A DNA stretch of 21,870 bases from Candidatus Nitrosopumilus sp. (lineage in GTDB: Archaea > Thermoproteota > Nitrososphaeria > Nitrososphaerales > Nitrosopumilaceae): positions 1 through 21,870 of the forward strand of contig JABDOO010000086.1 of assembly GCA_013043295.1 (NCBI GenBank), in the 5' to 3' direction. The position numbers were made by a program, and so were the translations under genes. A model generated the notes under the pieces. It was not told the origin of the DNA and made no database searches. It saw only the letters and a program-made list of their open reading frames with translations. Each line of letters opens with the position of its first letter. Position 1 is the first letter of the stretch. Shown in pieces: positions 6,510 through 14,071 of the stretch.

Positions 6510-7382
6510 CTATTTTTTAGCAAGTATCAAATCAACGTCATAATTTAATGTCGCACGTGGATTGAGTTTTAAAATCCAAGGAATGCTAGAGGGGGCTTTA
6601 GTTTTTGGGTTTATTTTAAATCCCAATTTCTCCAAATTCGTGCGTAATGTTTTTTCATTTAATGGGTTTTTGACAGAATTAATTCCCCTATCAAAATCAT
6701 ATGGATCACTGATTATAAAATCACCACTAGTGATTTGCTTTGAAATATGATTTAGAAACTTTACAGGTTCTACCAATTCTAAGACATTAAGAGCTAAAAC
6801 TAGATCAAACTTTGATTTGCCAAATATAGGAGACAAAAAATCAGCTACAACATATTCAAGATTATTTTTGTAAGATTTTTTTGCAATTCTTAAAGCAGAA
6901 AATGACCTATCAATTCCAAAAACTATTCTATGAGATTCAGCTAAAAAGGAAGTCATTATTCCAATAGAGCAGCCATACTCTAAAGCAAGCTCAGATTTTT
7001 TTAGTGAACCAATATCCTTTTTAATTTCAGAATAGAATTTTGAAGATTTGCTATTTTGATAAATCCTTGTCCATCTTTCTTCAAGTTCAGTTCTATCATC
7101 ATTTGTTTTATTGGTTTTTGACAATGAACTCTTACAGAATTTCTTTAAATTTTGATTTTCAATTAATTGGTATAGTTTTCCTCCTAATTTTTTTCGTGAT
7201 GAAAGGTATAAAGAAAAATCATCCCATAATATAGGAATTTTATCAATAATTGGAAATTGTTCGTGACATTTTTTGCATTCTAAAATTCCTTCAATAATTT
7301 CTTTTGATTCTTTGAATATGTTTAATTCTAATTTAGAACTACACCTTACACATCTAAAATATTCAAGACTAGATTCTAACAT
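6510..7382 (-). CDS. SAM-dependent methyltransferase with N-terminal zinc ribbon
   Basis: A protein of 290 residues. The N-terminus has a Trm112-like ribbon: CVRC (residues 11-14) and CKKC (36-39), then FPIIDKIPIL, a common Trm112 signature. After a helical linker comes a Rossmann methyltransferase domain: ALEYGCSIGIM (motif I, SAM binding), VFGIDRS (motif II), VVADFLSPIF, FDLVLALNVLELV (motif IV-V) and a C-terminal GDFIISDPYDF. The fusion resembles class I methyltransferases acting on small molecules or RNA; the substrate cannot be read. The ATG is at 7380-7382. The next gene runs divergently. Confidence 0.85.
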   Translation of the reverse strand: MLESSLEYFRCVRCSSKLELNIFKESKEIIEGILECKKCHEQFPIIDKIPILWDDFSLYLSSRKKLGGKLYQLIENQNLKKFCKSSLSKTNKTNDDRTELEERWTRIYQNSKSSKFYSEIKKDIGSLKKSELALEYGCSIGIMTSFLAESHRIVFGIDRSFSALRIAKKSYKNNLEYVVADFLSPIFGKSKFDLVLALNVLELVEPVKFLNHISKQITSGDFIISDPYDFDRGINSVKNPLNEKTLRTNLEKLGFKINPKTKAPSSIPWILKLNPRATLNYDVDLILAKK

Positions 7383-7478
7383 ATTCGGATAACAGAACAG
7401 TGATTTTTGAATTAATAATTTCTTTGATAAGAAAAATCAAGATAATCTTAAATGGAGTATTTCAGGATTTTATGCAAA

Positions 7479-8675
7479 ATGGGTGAATTTCAAGAATTTG
7501 CTGAGGCTCTATTTGGGCAATTATCAGTTGAATTAAACGAAGAAAAGGAAATTATCGAATTAGCAGTTAAAGCCAAAGATGACATTGCAAATAAAGTAAA
7601 ATTTGCAGAACTAGATGAAATTGCAAATTCAATATTTCCAGATTTTAAAAATAAAGTGGAAGAATTCCTAGGAGTAAAAGTTCCAGATAATTTAGTATTG
7701 AAATTTCCAGAGTTGGCTGAATTAAAGAGAGTAAAGGGTTCCAAAGTTTTTGCAGATAAAGAATCAAAAGAATTTGTTGCAGAATTATTTAATGCAGTTG
7801 CTAAAGAGGATTTGAAAAAAATTGCTGAACTAATGCAGCAAGACACTGCCAAATATTTAGTATATTCAACATATGCAATTCAGTATATTTCTAAAATCAC
7901 AACAACGTATGGGGACTATCTTGATTCAGTAATTTATTTAAACAAATTCATTTTGTCAAGATATCCACAAATTGTTCTTCACAAACAGGGTGAGCCATAT
8001 GAGTCAAGATTTGAAAATGTGAATTCAGGATATCTTGGAGCAGTAAAGATGACAGTACTTGAAGAATTAATTCATTCTGCTCAAGAAAATCTCCAGCAGG
8101 TTAACAAAAATGCTGCAACAGAAGTAAACAAAATTAATGAAGAGTTAGCAGAAATTATCTTATCATTAGATACTCAAACAATTAACAAACTCTCAGAGTA
8201 TTGCCAATTACAAGCAGTCCCAGATGATTTCCCATTTGCAAAAAAAGCTAATTTGTTTTTCTTTTTGAATCCAGATCACTTCTTGATTGAGCAAATTGGA
8301 CCAGACGTTATGACATTTACACATGTAGAAATTGATCCAAAGATTGGGGAATCAATTCCAGAACTTTTAGAAATTTACAAAAAATGGCTTGTTCCAATTC
8401 AACAGCATCATGCAGCATTTACTGCGATGGAGGGAATGGCAGCATTTGCAATTGAAAATATCTTAAAGGATGATCAAGATTTTCAAAATTATCTCTCAAC
8501 CTTTATGGGAACTGATTTTTCAACATACCAAGTTAGAAAGAGTATGGGCAAAGACTTTACAAAAATAATTTATGATAAACTAGGCAAGGATGCCTTCAAA
8601 AAAATGATAGAAGTACCACCTAATACGAGAGAACTCAAGGATCCTCAACTGTATCTCAATAAACTGAGTTTGTAA
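7479..8675 (+). CDS. Conserved archaeal protein, possible degenerate zinc peptidase
   Basis: A large soluble protein of 398 residues with no signal peptide. I start it at the ATG at 7479 because a TATA-like CTTAAA (7447-7452) lies about 29 nt upstream; an earlier in-frame ATG at 7452 would sit on that element. Most of the protein is alpha-helical. A segment VLEELIHSAQE (about residues 193-203) looks like a zincin HExxH helix with the first His replaced by Glu, and EGMAAFAIE (318-326) resembles the EGxA helix that gives the third zinc ligand in gluzincins. This is pattern-based inference, and the protein may be a non-catalytic relative. It probably shares an operon with the SirB1 gene 3 bp downstream. 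Confidence 0.65.
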   Translation: MGEFQEFAEALFGQLSVELNEEKEIIELAVKAKDDIANKVKFAELDEIANSIFPDFKNKVEEFLGVKVPDNLVLKFPELAELKRVKGSKVFADKESKEFVAELFNAVAKEDLKKIAELMQQDTAKYLVYSTYAIQYISKITTTYGDYLDSVIYLNKFILSRYPQIVLHKQGEPYESRFENVNSGYLGAVKMTVLEELIHSAQENLQQVNKNAATEVNKINEELAEIILSLDTQTINKLSEYCQLQAVPDDFPFAKKANLFFFLNPDHFLIEQIGPDVMTFTHVEIDPKIGESIPELLEIYKKWLVPIQQHHAAFTAMEGMAAFAIENILKDDQDFQNYLSTFMGTDFSTYQVRKSMGKDFTKIIYDKLGKDAFKKMIEVPPNTRELKDPQLYLNKLSL

Positions 8676-8678
8676 TAA

Positions 8679-9497
8679 TTGGAAGAAAAGTTTGATCCAT
8701 TAGTGGCAGAATGGCTATCTTTTGTAAATAATCCAAACTTTAACTTGGTTGAAAAATGTTTAAAATTTTCACAGATTTTAGAATATCCAGATCTTGATGT
8801 AAATGATTATATCAATAAAATTAATCGAATTGGAAAATCTCTAAAAGAAACAATCAGTGATGTTAAAAATCCAACATACTTGATATCAATGTTAAATGAA
8901 CATCTTTTTGAAAAGTTAGGATTTAGCGGAGATGATGATGATTACTATAATCCAAAAAATAATTTTTTAAACGAAGTAATCGATAAAAAAACAGGTCTTC
9001 CAATAACTATTTCAATTCTATATGTAGAGATTGCAAAGTTCATTGGGTTGGATCTTAAGATAGTAGGATTTCCCAGTCATATTCTGGTAAAATACAATGA
9101 AGAGATGATTTTAGATCCATTTTATGATGGGCGGTTACTTGATGTAGATGATCTTCAAGATATTCTAGATGCAAACTATGGCGGACAATTAGAATTTCAG
9201 CCCGAATTTCTAGATGAAGTAACATCAAAACAAATACTAATCAGACTAACAAGGAATTTAAAAAATTCCTATGTTCAATCGTTTGTTTATGAAAAAGCAT
9301 TAAGGTGCGTTAACATGGTTTTAGCAATTGAACCTGAATCACCTGAAGATATTAGAGACAAAGGAATTTTAGAAGAAAGAATGCAAAATTCTGAAATCGC
9401 GTTAAAATATTTGAATAAATATTTAGAGATCACCCCAAACGCGGAAGATGTAGATTTTATTTTAGAATTGATTAGAAGTATAAAGACAAAAAATTAA
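8679..9497 (+). CDS. SirB1/transglutaminase-like protein with C-terminal TPR region
   Basis: A protein of 272 residues. The middle part matches the SirB1 (transglutaminase-like) family: FLNEVIDKKTGLPITISILY, EIAKFIGLDLKIVGFPSHILVK, and ILDPFYDG. H134 and D147 correspond to the His and Asp of the transglutaminase triad, but no Cys is seen in the LPITIS helix, as is usual for SirB1 proteins, so it is likely non-catalytic. Residues about 205-270 form a tetratricopeptide-like pair of helices (ALRCVNMVLAIEPE, then IALKYLNKYLEITPN), a protein-binding unit. The start is TTG at 8679, 3 bp after the previous gene, so co-transcription is likely. Its TAA shares TTAA (9494-9497) with the opposing stop. 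Confidence 0.85.
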   Translation: MEEKFDPLVAEWLSFVNNPNFNLVEKCLKFSQILEYPDLDVNDYINKINRIGKSLKETISDVKNPTYLISMLNEHLFEKLGFSGDDDDYYNPKNNFLNEVIDKKTGLPITISILYVEIAKFIGLDLKIVGFPSHILVKYNEEMILDPFYDGRLLDVDDLQDILDANYGGQLEFQPEFLDEVTSKQILIRLTRNLKNSYVQSFVYEKALRCVNMVLAIEPESPEDIRDKGILEERMQNSEIALKYLNKYLEITPNAEDVDFILELIRSIKTKN

Positions 9498-9664
9498 TCA
9501 ATTATAGAATCAACATCAGATCCTTTTTTGATCATTGAGATTTCATGACGTGCAATTTTGTTTCTTAGGGCTCGTTTGAGAATATCAACTTCGCTTCTGA
9601 GCAATGCAATTTCGTCTTCAAGTTTTGCAACTCTCTCGTAGATGGTTTCAGCTTCTGAACTCAT
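9494..9664 (-). CDS. Small coiled-coil protein, 56 aa
   Basis: An ATG-initiated frame of 56 residues: an acidic start (MSSEAETIYE) followed by a heptad-like helix (VAKLEDEIALLRSEVDILKR) and a basic stretch, ending DSIID. This resembles a parallel coiled-coil dimer. A TATA-like TTTTTAAG (minus strand, 9689-9696) is about 27 nt before the ATG. The stop overlaps that of the SirB1 gene in TTAA. Not a recognised family; possibly a DNA-binding or adaptor micro-protein. Confidence 0.7.
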   Translation of the reverse strand: MSSEAETIYERVAKLEDEIALLRSEVDILKRALRNKIARHEISMIKKGSDVDSIID

Positions 9665-9737
9665 GTTTATCTATTTGAAAAAAATTGTCTTAAAAAGTTA
9701 TGGGTAAATTTTTTGATGGTCAGGTTAGCTTTTTGAA

Positions 9738-9899
9738 CTATAATTCAAATTCTTGACGACATTTTTCACACTTTGCTCTCTCTTCACCAGGTGAGCCAAG
9801 AATGAAAATTTTACCAATTGTTTTACAAATAGGACACATTCCAGTAGTGGCATTTTTTGGACCAGTACGAATAATTTTTTGTGTTTTTCTTCGTCCCAT
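9738..9899 (-). CDS. Small zinc-ribbon protein, 53 aa
   Basis: A protein of 53 residues with a very basic N-terminus (MGRRKTQKIIRTGPK), then CPIC (residues 22-25) and CEKC (44-47), separated by 18 residues. This is a compact zinc ribbon. The ATG at 9897-9899 is preceded by a TATA-like AACTTAATA (minus strand, about 9921-9930). The gene lies just downstream of the tRNA on the same strand. The fold is typical of archaeal RNA- or transcription-related micro-proteins, but the role is unknown. Confidence 0.75.
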   Translation of the reverse strand: MGRRKTQKIIRTGPKNATTGMCPICKTIGKIFILGSPGEERAKCEKCRQEFEL

Positions 9900-9934
9900 A
9901 AGAAAACTTTGCAAATCGGTCTATTAAGTTTTAA

Positions 9935-10021
9935 TGGCGCGGGGAGGGGGATTTGAACCCCCGTGTCCTTGCGGACATAGGATTAGCAATCCTACGCCCT
10001 ACCAGGCTAGGCGATCCCCGC
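9935..10021 (-). tRNA. tRNA-Ser (GCT anticodon)
   Basis: Minus-strand cloverleaf with acceptor GCGGGGA/TCCCCGC (5' part at 10015-10021, 3' part at 9939-9945), discriminator G and an encoded CCA (9935-9937). The anticodon stem TAGGA/TCCTA holds the loop TTGCTAA, giving GCT, with the anticodon complement at 9985-9987. The long variable arm (TGTCCGCAAGGACA) is class II, as expected for serine. The T arm GGGGGTTCAAATCCCCC fits. No intron. It decodes AGC/AGT serine codons. A TATA-like element (10045-10053) lies about 28 nt upstream. Confidence 0.95.
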
Positions 10022-10044
10022 ATAAAGAGCCCTAGAAGTTATCT

Positions 10045-10053
10045 GTAAATAAA
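10045..10053 (-). promoter_or_regulatory. TATA-like promoter of tRNA-Ser
   Basis: TTTATTTAC on the minus strand, centred about 28 nt before the tRNA 5' end at 10021. Confidence 0.5.
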
Positions 10054-10054
10054 T

Positions 10055-10801
10055 TCACTCGTCACTAAATTGGCTATGATTATTAACAATTTCATCAATC
10101 GGGAGTCTTTTTCCACCTACAATTTTCAGATCCACATGAACTTTTTTGTTTGAGATTGTCAGAATATTGTATGTGTTTTCGAAAAATCCGCGAACTCGCT
10201 CAGATGTAGCAGTTCCAGCATTTACAACAGTGAGTGTTCCAAAGTTCCATGCCCATGGTCTATGTTTATGTCCACACAAAACCACATCAACTTTAGAATC
10301 TAAAACAGTTCGAAGTACATCACCTGCATCGACAACAGTTAGCTGATCAGAACCGGTATCAGGAATTGCAATCAAGTGGTGATGCATTGCAACAATCTTT
10401 ACTTTATCTTTGTATTTTTTCATTGTTCTCTCCAACCACAAGTTTTGTCTATATCCCACTTCACCCTCATTTCTATCTGGTCTAGCAGTACCTACTGTAA
10501 CTAATACAACATCATCATCTAGTTCATTTACGGTTTCAAAGGGAAAGAATTTTTTGAATAACAAATAGCCAGTATTTCGATAATCATGGTTTCCACTAAT
10601 AGTAATAATTTTTTTTGTTTTAAATTTGGATAAAAGAGATTTGCATTTTTCATATTCATTCATCAATCCCTCATTAGTTAAATCACCAGTAATTATGATG
10701 ACATCAGGATTTAGCTCATTTACTTCCTCAACCATGAGATCAAATTTCTCTTGTAAAAATTGAGAACCAACATGTAGGTCAGAGATTTGAACTATTTGCA
10801 T
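10055..10801 (-). CDS. Calcineurin-like metallophosphoesterase
   Basis: A protein of 248 residues with the full metal-binding set of the calcineurin-like family: D8-x-H10 in ISDLHVGS, GDL (D40), GNHD (N71, H72), HHH near 140-142, and GHKHRP (H178, H180). I begin at the ATG at 10799-10801: an upstream in-frame start (10819) sits too close to the TATA-like GATTTAATA (10827-10835), and the DLH motif is normally within ten residues of the N-terminus. It resembles cyclic-nucleotide phosphodiesterase (CpdA-like) or related archaeal enzymes; the substrate is not evident. Neighbouring genes give no operon clue. C-terminus RLPIDEIVNNHSQFSDE is unremarkable. Confidence 0.9.
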   Translation of the reverse strand: MQIVQISDLHVGSQFLQEKFDLMVEEVNELNPDVIIITGDLTNEGLMNEYEKCKSLLSKFKTKKIITISGNHDYRNTGYLLFKKFFPFETVNELDDDVVLVTVGTARPDRNEGEVGYRQNLWLERTMKKYKDKVKIVAMHHHLIAIPDTGSDQLTVVDAGDVLRTVLDSKVDVVLCGHKHRPWAWNFGTLTVVNAGTATSERVRGFFENTYNILTISNKKVHVDLKIVGGKRLPIDEIVNNHSQFSDE

Positions 10802-10826
10802 TTTAGTTATATTTCTCAAATAAGGT

Positions 10827-10835
10827 ATTAAATCA
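10827..10835 (-). promoter_or_regulatory. TATA-like promoter of the metallophosphoesterase
   Basis: GATTTAATA on the minus strand, centred about 30 nt before the ATG at 10801. It favours that start over the upstream one at 10819. Confidence 0.45.
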
Positions 10836-10880
10836 TCTCTATAGAAAATATTTAGATATTATTTCAGATTCAAGGTAGGA

Positions 10881-10890
10881 TTAAATAATA
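10881..10890 (+). promoter_or_regulatory. TATA-like promoter of the isocitrate dehydrogenase-family gene
   Basis: TTAAATAATA, about 27 nt before the TTG at 10913. It supports the TTG as the start of a leaderless mRNA. Confidence 0.5.
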
Positions 10891-10912
10891 AACACAGCAA
10901 ATCCTTGCAGTT

Positions 10913-11944
10913 TTGAGTAAAAAGGCTGCAGTAATGAGAGGAGATGGCATAGGGCCGGAAGTTGTCGATTCAATGTTAAAAGTTCTAAAGGAGTGTAACT
11001 TTCAATCTGAGATCATTCTATGTGAAGCAGGATCAGAACAATGGGATAAAAATGGCAGAAAAGATGCATCATACATTCCTGATTCAACCATGAAGACATT
11101 AGAAGAGGCAGATTGTTGCTTCAAGGGGCCAACAACAACAATACCAGTACCTGGTGCACCTAGAAGTGTAGCAGTTACATTAAGGCAAAAATTTGATCTT
11201 TATGCAAATATCAGACCAACTAAAACTTATGATAGATTAACACCAAATAGAAAACTTGATTGTGTATGTTTTAGAGAAGCAACTGAGGGACTCTATACAG
11301 GTGTAGAGGCAAAAATTACAGATGATGCCGCAATTGCAATTAGAAAGATTACACGACAAGGAAGTAGAAGATTGCTTAATTCTGCAGTAGATTGGGCAAA
11401 CAAATTCAACATGAAAAAAATGGTTGCAATCACAAAAAGAAATATTCTAAAACAGACTGATGGAATATTTTGGGATGAAGCACAAAAGTCAGTGGAAGGA
11501 ACTGGAATTGAACTATCTGAAATTTACATTGACAATATGGCTCAGCAAATGGTAATTGCAACTGAGCAGTTTAATGGTTCTGTATTAGTAAGTACCAATT
11601 TATTTATGGATATTATTTCTGAACTTGCATCAGCACTGGTTGGTTCAATTGGATTGATATATTCTGCAAATATTGGAGACAAGTATGCAATGTTTGAAGC
11701 AGCACATGGTAGTGCCCCACAATTTGCAGGACAAAACAAAGTTAATCCAACTGCAACTGTTCTATCAGGTGCATGGATGGCAGACTATATGGGTGAAAGA
11801 GAAATCAGAGATGCAATCTTTGCTGCAACAGAACAAGTGATTAATGAAGGGAAAGCAGTAACATGGGATATTGGTGGGGATGCATCAACCACACAGATGA
11901 CTGATGCAATAATCACATACGCAAAAGAGAATCTCAGAAAATAA
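10913..11944 (+). CDS. Isocitrate/isopropylmalate dehydrogenase-family enzyme (probable isocitrate dehydrogenase)
   Basis: A protein of 343 residues, the usual length for NAD-type isocitrate/isopropylmalate dehydrogenases. Landmarks are RGDGIGPEV (9-17), LRQKFDLYANIRP (90-102), REATEGLYTGVE (121-132), K175, D207 (YIDNMAQQMV), D233 and E237, and the HGSAP segment (265-269). It would oxidatively decarboxylate isocitrate to 2-oxoglutarate in the TCA cycle. Several sites are unusual: S85-x-A87 where isocitrate dehydrogenases have SxN, E237 where an Asp is normal, and Q270-F271 where Asp-Ile-like (NAD) or Lys-Tyr (NADP) pairs are usual. So the cofactor and even the substrate are uncertain. The TTG start is supported by the promoter at 10881-10890. 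It abuts the convergent HemK2-like gene exactly. Confidence 0.85.
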   Translation: MSKKAAVMRGDGIGPEVVDSMLKVLKECNFQSEIILCEAGSEQWDKNGRKDASYIPDSTMKTLEEADCCFKGPTTTIPVPGAPRSVAVTLRQKFDLYANIRPTKTYDRLTPNRKLDCVCFREATEGLYTGVEAKITDDAAIAIRKITRQGSRRLLNSAVDWANKFNMKKMVAITKRNILKQTDGIFWDEAQKSVEGTGIELSEIYIDNMAQQMVIATEQFNGSVLVSTNLFMDIISELASALVGSIGLIYSANIGDKYAMFEAAHGSAPQFAGQNKVNPTATVLSGAWMADYMGEREIRDAIFAATEQVINEGKAVTWDIGGDASTTQMTDAIITYAKENLRK

Positions 11945-12478
11945 TTAGAATCTAGATTCTACAAGAATTAACTCTTCAAAGAAAAGTTTCTTTTTTGCTA
12001 TAATTCGTGTTTTCAAGCCTAATTTTTGAGCATAATCAATTAGTTTTTGGTAATTTGACAATGACGATGTAACAAAAACAAATTTTCCATTTTTGGCCAT
12101 ATTTTCAATTACAGAATCAAATATTTTTTTAGGGATTTCAAATCCCTCTTCTCCTCCGTCTGTTGCGATATCTATGATTTTATCTGTAGCTAGATACGGT
12201 AAATTACAGACAATAAAATCAAATTTTATTTTGATAGCATCAGAGCCATTACAACAAATCAAATTTTCTGTTTTGTAAGTCTGTTTTTTTAAAACATCAA
12301 AATTGATATCAGTTCCAACAGTCAATGAAAAATTCTCAGACAAGAGTTTTGTAAGATAGCCAGAACCACTTCCAACATCTAAAGCAAAATTGCCTTGTTC
12401 ATTCTCAATGTTTTCAACTATAAAGAAGGTATCCTCAGAAGGAGGATACTCCTCATTTTTCAAGTATTTTGTTTGCAA
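11945..12478 (-). CDS. HemK2/Mtq2-like N5-glutamine methyltransferase
   Basis: A protein of 177 residues, typical of the short archaeal/eukaryotic HemK2 (N6AMT1/Mtq2) group that methylates the Gln in the GGQ motif of release factor aRF1. It shows YPPSEDT near the N-terminus, SAM-binding motif I DVGSGSG (34-40), and CNLPYLATD (91-99); the classical motif is NPPY, here NLPY. The frame starts at TTG (12476-12478), overlapping the end of ksgA by 26 bp, which suggests translational coupling. A second TTG five codons in is an alternative. It is the last gene of the rpl21e-rpoF-DUF655-ksgA operon, a conserved archaeal neighbourhood. Confidence 0.83.
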   Translation of the reverse strand: MQTKYLKNEEYPPSEDTFFIVENIENEQGNFALDVGSGSGYLTKLLSENFSLTVGTDINFDVLKKQTYKTENLICCNGSDAIKIKFDFIVCNLPYLATDKIIDIATDGGEEGFEIPKKIFDSVIENMAKNGKFVFVTSSLSNYQKLIDYAQKLGLKTRIIAKKKLFFEELILVESRF

Positions 12479-13160
12479 GATTAACTATTTCATCTCCTGA
12501 AAGATCATCTACACGCTTATCTATTATAGACTCTTTATTGAATTGTTTTAGAATATTTTTAACAGTTTTTCTCCGATATGAAAAAATTTTATTTATTGTT
12601 TGAATTAGATCTTTTTCCAAGTTATTCTTTTTAACAATTTTTAGAATTATTGAATCAATCTTTGGTGGAGGGGTAAAATTATTTTTTCCTACTTTGGAGA
12701 TAGCAGTGATTTCAAATGCATTTGTGGCAATAATGCTAATGGCCTTTCTTTGTTTTGATGATTTTGCAAGTAATTTATCAGCAAATTCTTTTTGCACCAT
12801 GATTACACCATGAGAAAAAGAGGTTTGAGCTAACCATTCCACTGCCTCCTTACTCCTAGAATAAGGAAGATTGGATACAAAAACAGTAAAAGATTCTGAG
12901 ATTTTAAAGCCATCACCATGTTTTAAGACTAAATTATCAATCTCAGAAAATTTGGATTTTGCATTTTGAACTAATGATTCATCTAAATCAATTGAGATAA
13001 CTTTCTTGGCTTTTTTGCACAAAAGTGGTGTTAAAATTCCCTGACCGATTCCAATCTCATAGACAATATCATTTTTTGTGATTTTTGCCTCTGAAACAAT
13101 TGATTTTGCTATAGAATTAGAGTTCAGAAAATGTTGCCCAAGTTTTTTTCGTTTTATCAT
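12453..13160 (-). CDS. ksgA: Small-subunit rRNA dimethyladenosine methyltransferase KsgA/Dim1
   Basis: A protein of 235 residues that dimethylates two adjacent adenines near the 3' end of 16S rRNA (E. coli A1518/A1519), a late step in small-subunit assembly. Diagnostic motifs are LGQHFL (7-12), YEIGIGQG (34-41, SAM binding), SIDLDESLV, GDGF, and NLPYSRS (97-103, the adenine-methyltransferase catalytic motif). FTPPPKID and a helical C-terminus follow. At 235 residues it is shorter than most homologues (about 260-280), so the C-terminal RNA-binding part is compact. The ATG overlaps the DUF655 stop by four bases (ATGA), consistent with coupled translation. Confidence 0.93.
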   Translation of the reverse strand: MIKRKKLGQHFLNSNSIAKSIVSEAKITKNDIVYEIGIGQGILTPLLCKKAKKVISIDLDESLVQNAKSKFSEIDNLVLKHGDGFKISESFTVFVSNLPYSRSKEAVEWLAQTSFSHGVIMVQKEFADKLLAKSSKQRKAISIIATNAFEITAISKVGKNNFTPPPKIDSIILKIVKKNNLEKDLIQTINKIFSYRRKTVKNILKQFNKESIIDKRVDDLSGDEIVNLANKILEK

Positions 13161-13723
13161 CTCTTAACAAAGAGATTCATTCTACTTTCGCCTGAAATTT
13201 CATCCATTATTCGTTCAGAGATGTGTTTAATTGGCTCCTTAAATCCAACACGCTCTTGTAAATCTTGATAGCTTTCAAACTTTTTCTTTTCTCTTTCTTC
13301 AAGCATTGTTTTCATGTAGGTCTTTCCAATCCCAGGAATTAATTCAAGGGCATGAATTCTAGGAGTTAGTGGTTGTGCATTATTTAGATATCCAACAAAT
13401 TTTGATTCATTATTTGTAACAATTTTTTCTATCACTGAATCTAATTCACTTTGAGCAGATGATGAAATTTTATCATATTCCATCTTTCCTAATACGGATA
13501 AGACTTTAGTTCTTCCTTCTTTTCCGATATAGATTTTTTCACCAATCTCAAACGTAGAATTGGGAATTCCTAGAACTTCTAGTAAAGTAAGTCTATCTTC
13601 CCCTATTGCTGTAATTATGATTCCATCTCTTCCTCTAACAGTTGTTGATTTTCCTCTAGAGTTAAAATCTAAAACATACGCATGTTCCTCATACTTTCGA
13701 GGTGGGGGTTGTGCCCTATACAA
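13157..13723 (-). CDS. DUF655 family RNA-binding-like protein
   Basis: A protein of 188 residues matching archaeal DUF655. The N-terminal half is beta-rich and OB/S1-like (YVLDFNSRGKS, GRDGIIITAIGEDRLTLLEV, IGEKIYIGKEGRTK). A C-terminal helix-hairpin-helix (about 128-165) holds LELIPGIGKTYMKTML. It ends with ISGESRMNLFVKR. DUF655 proteins are predicted nucleic-acid binders, and their gene is commonly next to ksgA and rpoF, suggesting a role in ribosome maturation; that role is inferred. The start is TTG, 20 bp after rpoF. The stop overlaps ksgA. Confidence 0.88.
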   Translation of the reverse strand: MYRAQPPPRKYEEHAYVLDFNSRGKSTTVRGRDGIIITAIGEDRLTLLEVLGIPNSTFEIGEKIYIGKEGRTKVLSVLGKMEYDKISSSAQSELDSVIEKIVTNNESKFVGYLNNAQPLTPRIHALELIPGIGKTYMKTMLEEREKKKFESYQDLQERVGFKEPIKHISERIMDEISGESRMNLFVKR

Positions 13724-13743
13724 AATTGATTACTCCTAAAAAC

Positions 13744-14070
13744 TTACGAATGCTCCTTGATTATCTTGAGCATTTTTTCTAGGGTTTCAGCAAGAATTAA
13801 TTTTTTCCAACCAAAGGTGAAAGAACGTAACTCAGCTAAACTTGTGGGTCTAATGTTTACTATTTCTACAGCTTCATCCTCTGTTAATTCACATTCTTTG
13901 ATGAGTTGTTTTTTCATTTCTTTTGCATCTTTTGATTCAGTTGATACAAATTTTGAAACATAATCATAGGTCCAACGTTGAATTTGATCCATCTCTTCAA
14001 CATCAACTTTGCCTAAAATTTCTTTAACTTCTGAAAGAGAAATTGCTTGTTTCTTTTTTACTTCTTCCAT
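13744..14070 (-). CDS. rpoF: RNA polymerase subunit F (Rpb4-like)
   Basis: A protein of 108 residues from the ATG at 14068-14070. It is the RpoF/Rpo4 subunit that, with RpoE/Rpo7, forms the stalk of archaeal RNA polymerase. The pattern is typical: ISLSEVKEILGKV, RWTYDYVSKF, LTEDEAVEIVNIRPTSLAELRSF, and a C-terminal helix. A GTG three codons upstream (14077-14079) would overlap the eL21 gene; I prefer the ATG, which leaves one base between the genes. The pair rpl21e-rpoF is a conserved archaeal arrangement. Confidence 0.92.
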   Translation of the reverse strand: MEEVKKKQAISLSEVKEILGKVDVEEMDQIQRWTYDYVSKFVSTESKDAKEMKKQLIKECELTEDEAVEIVNIRPTSLAELRSFTFGWKKLILAETLEKMLKIIKEHS

Positions 14071-14071
14071 A

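Noticed and set aside
7490..7852. A 120-codon minus-strand frame rich in Ser, Asn and Phe
   Set aside because: It is the antisense shadow of the 7479-8675 gene; composition mirrors Glu/Lys/Leu codons of the real gene.
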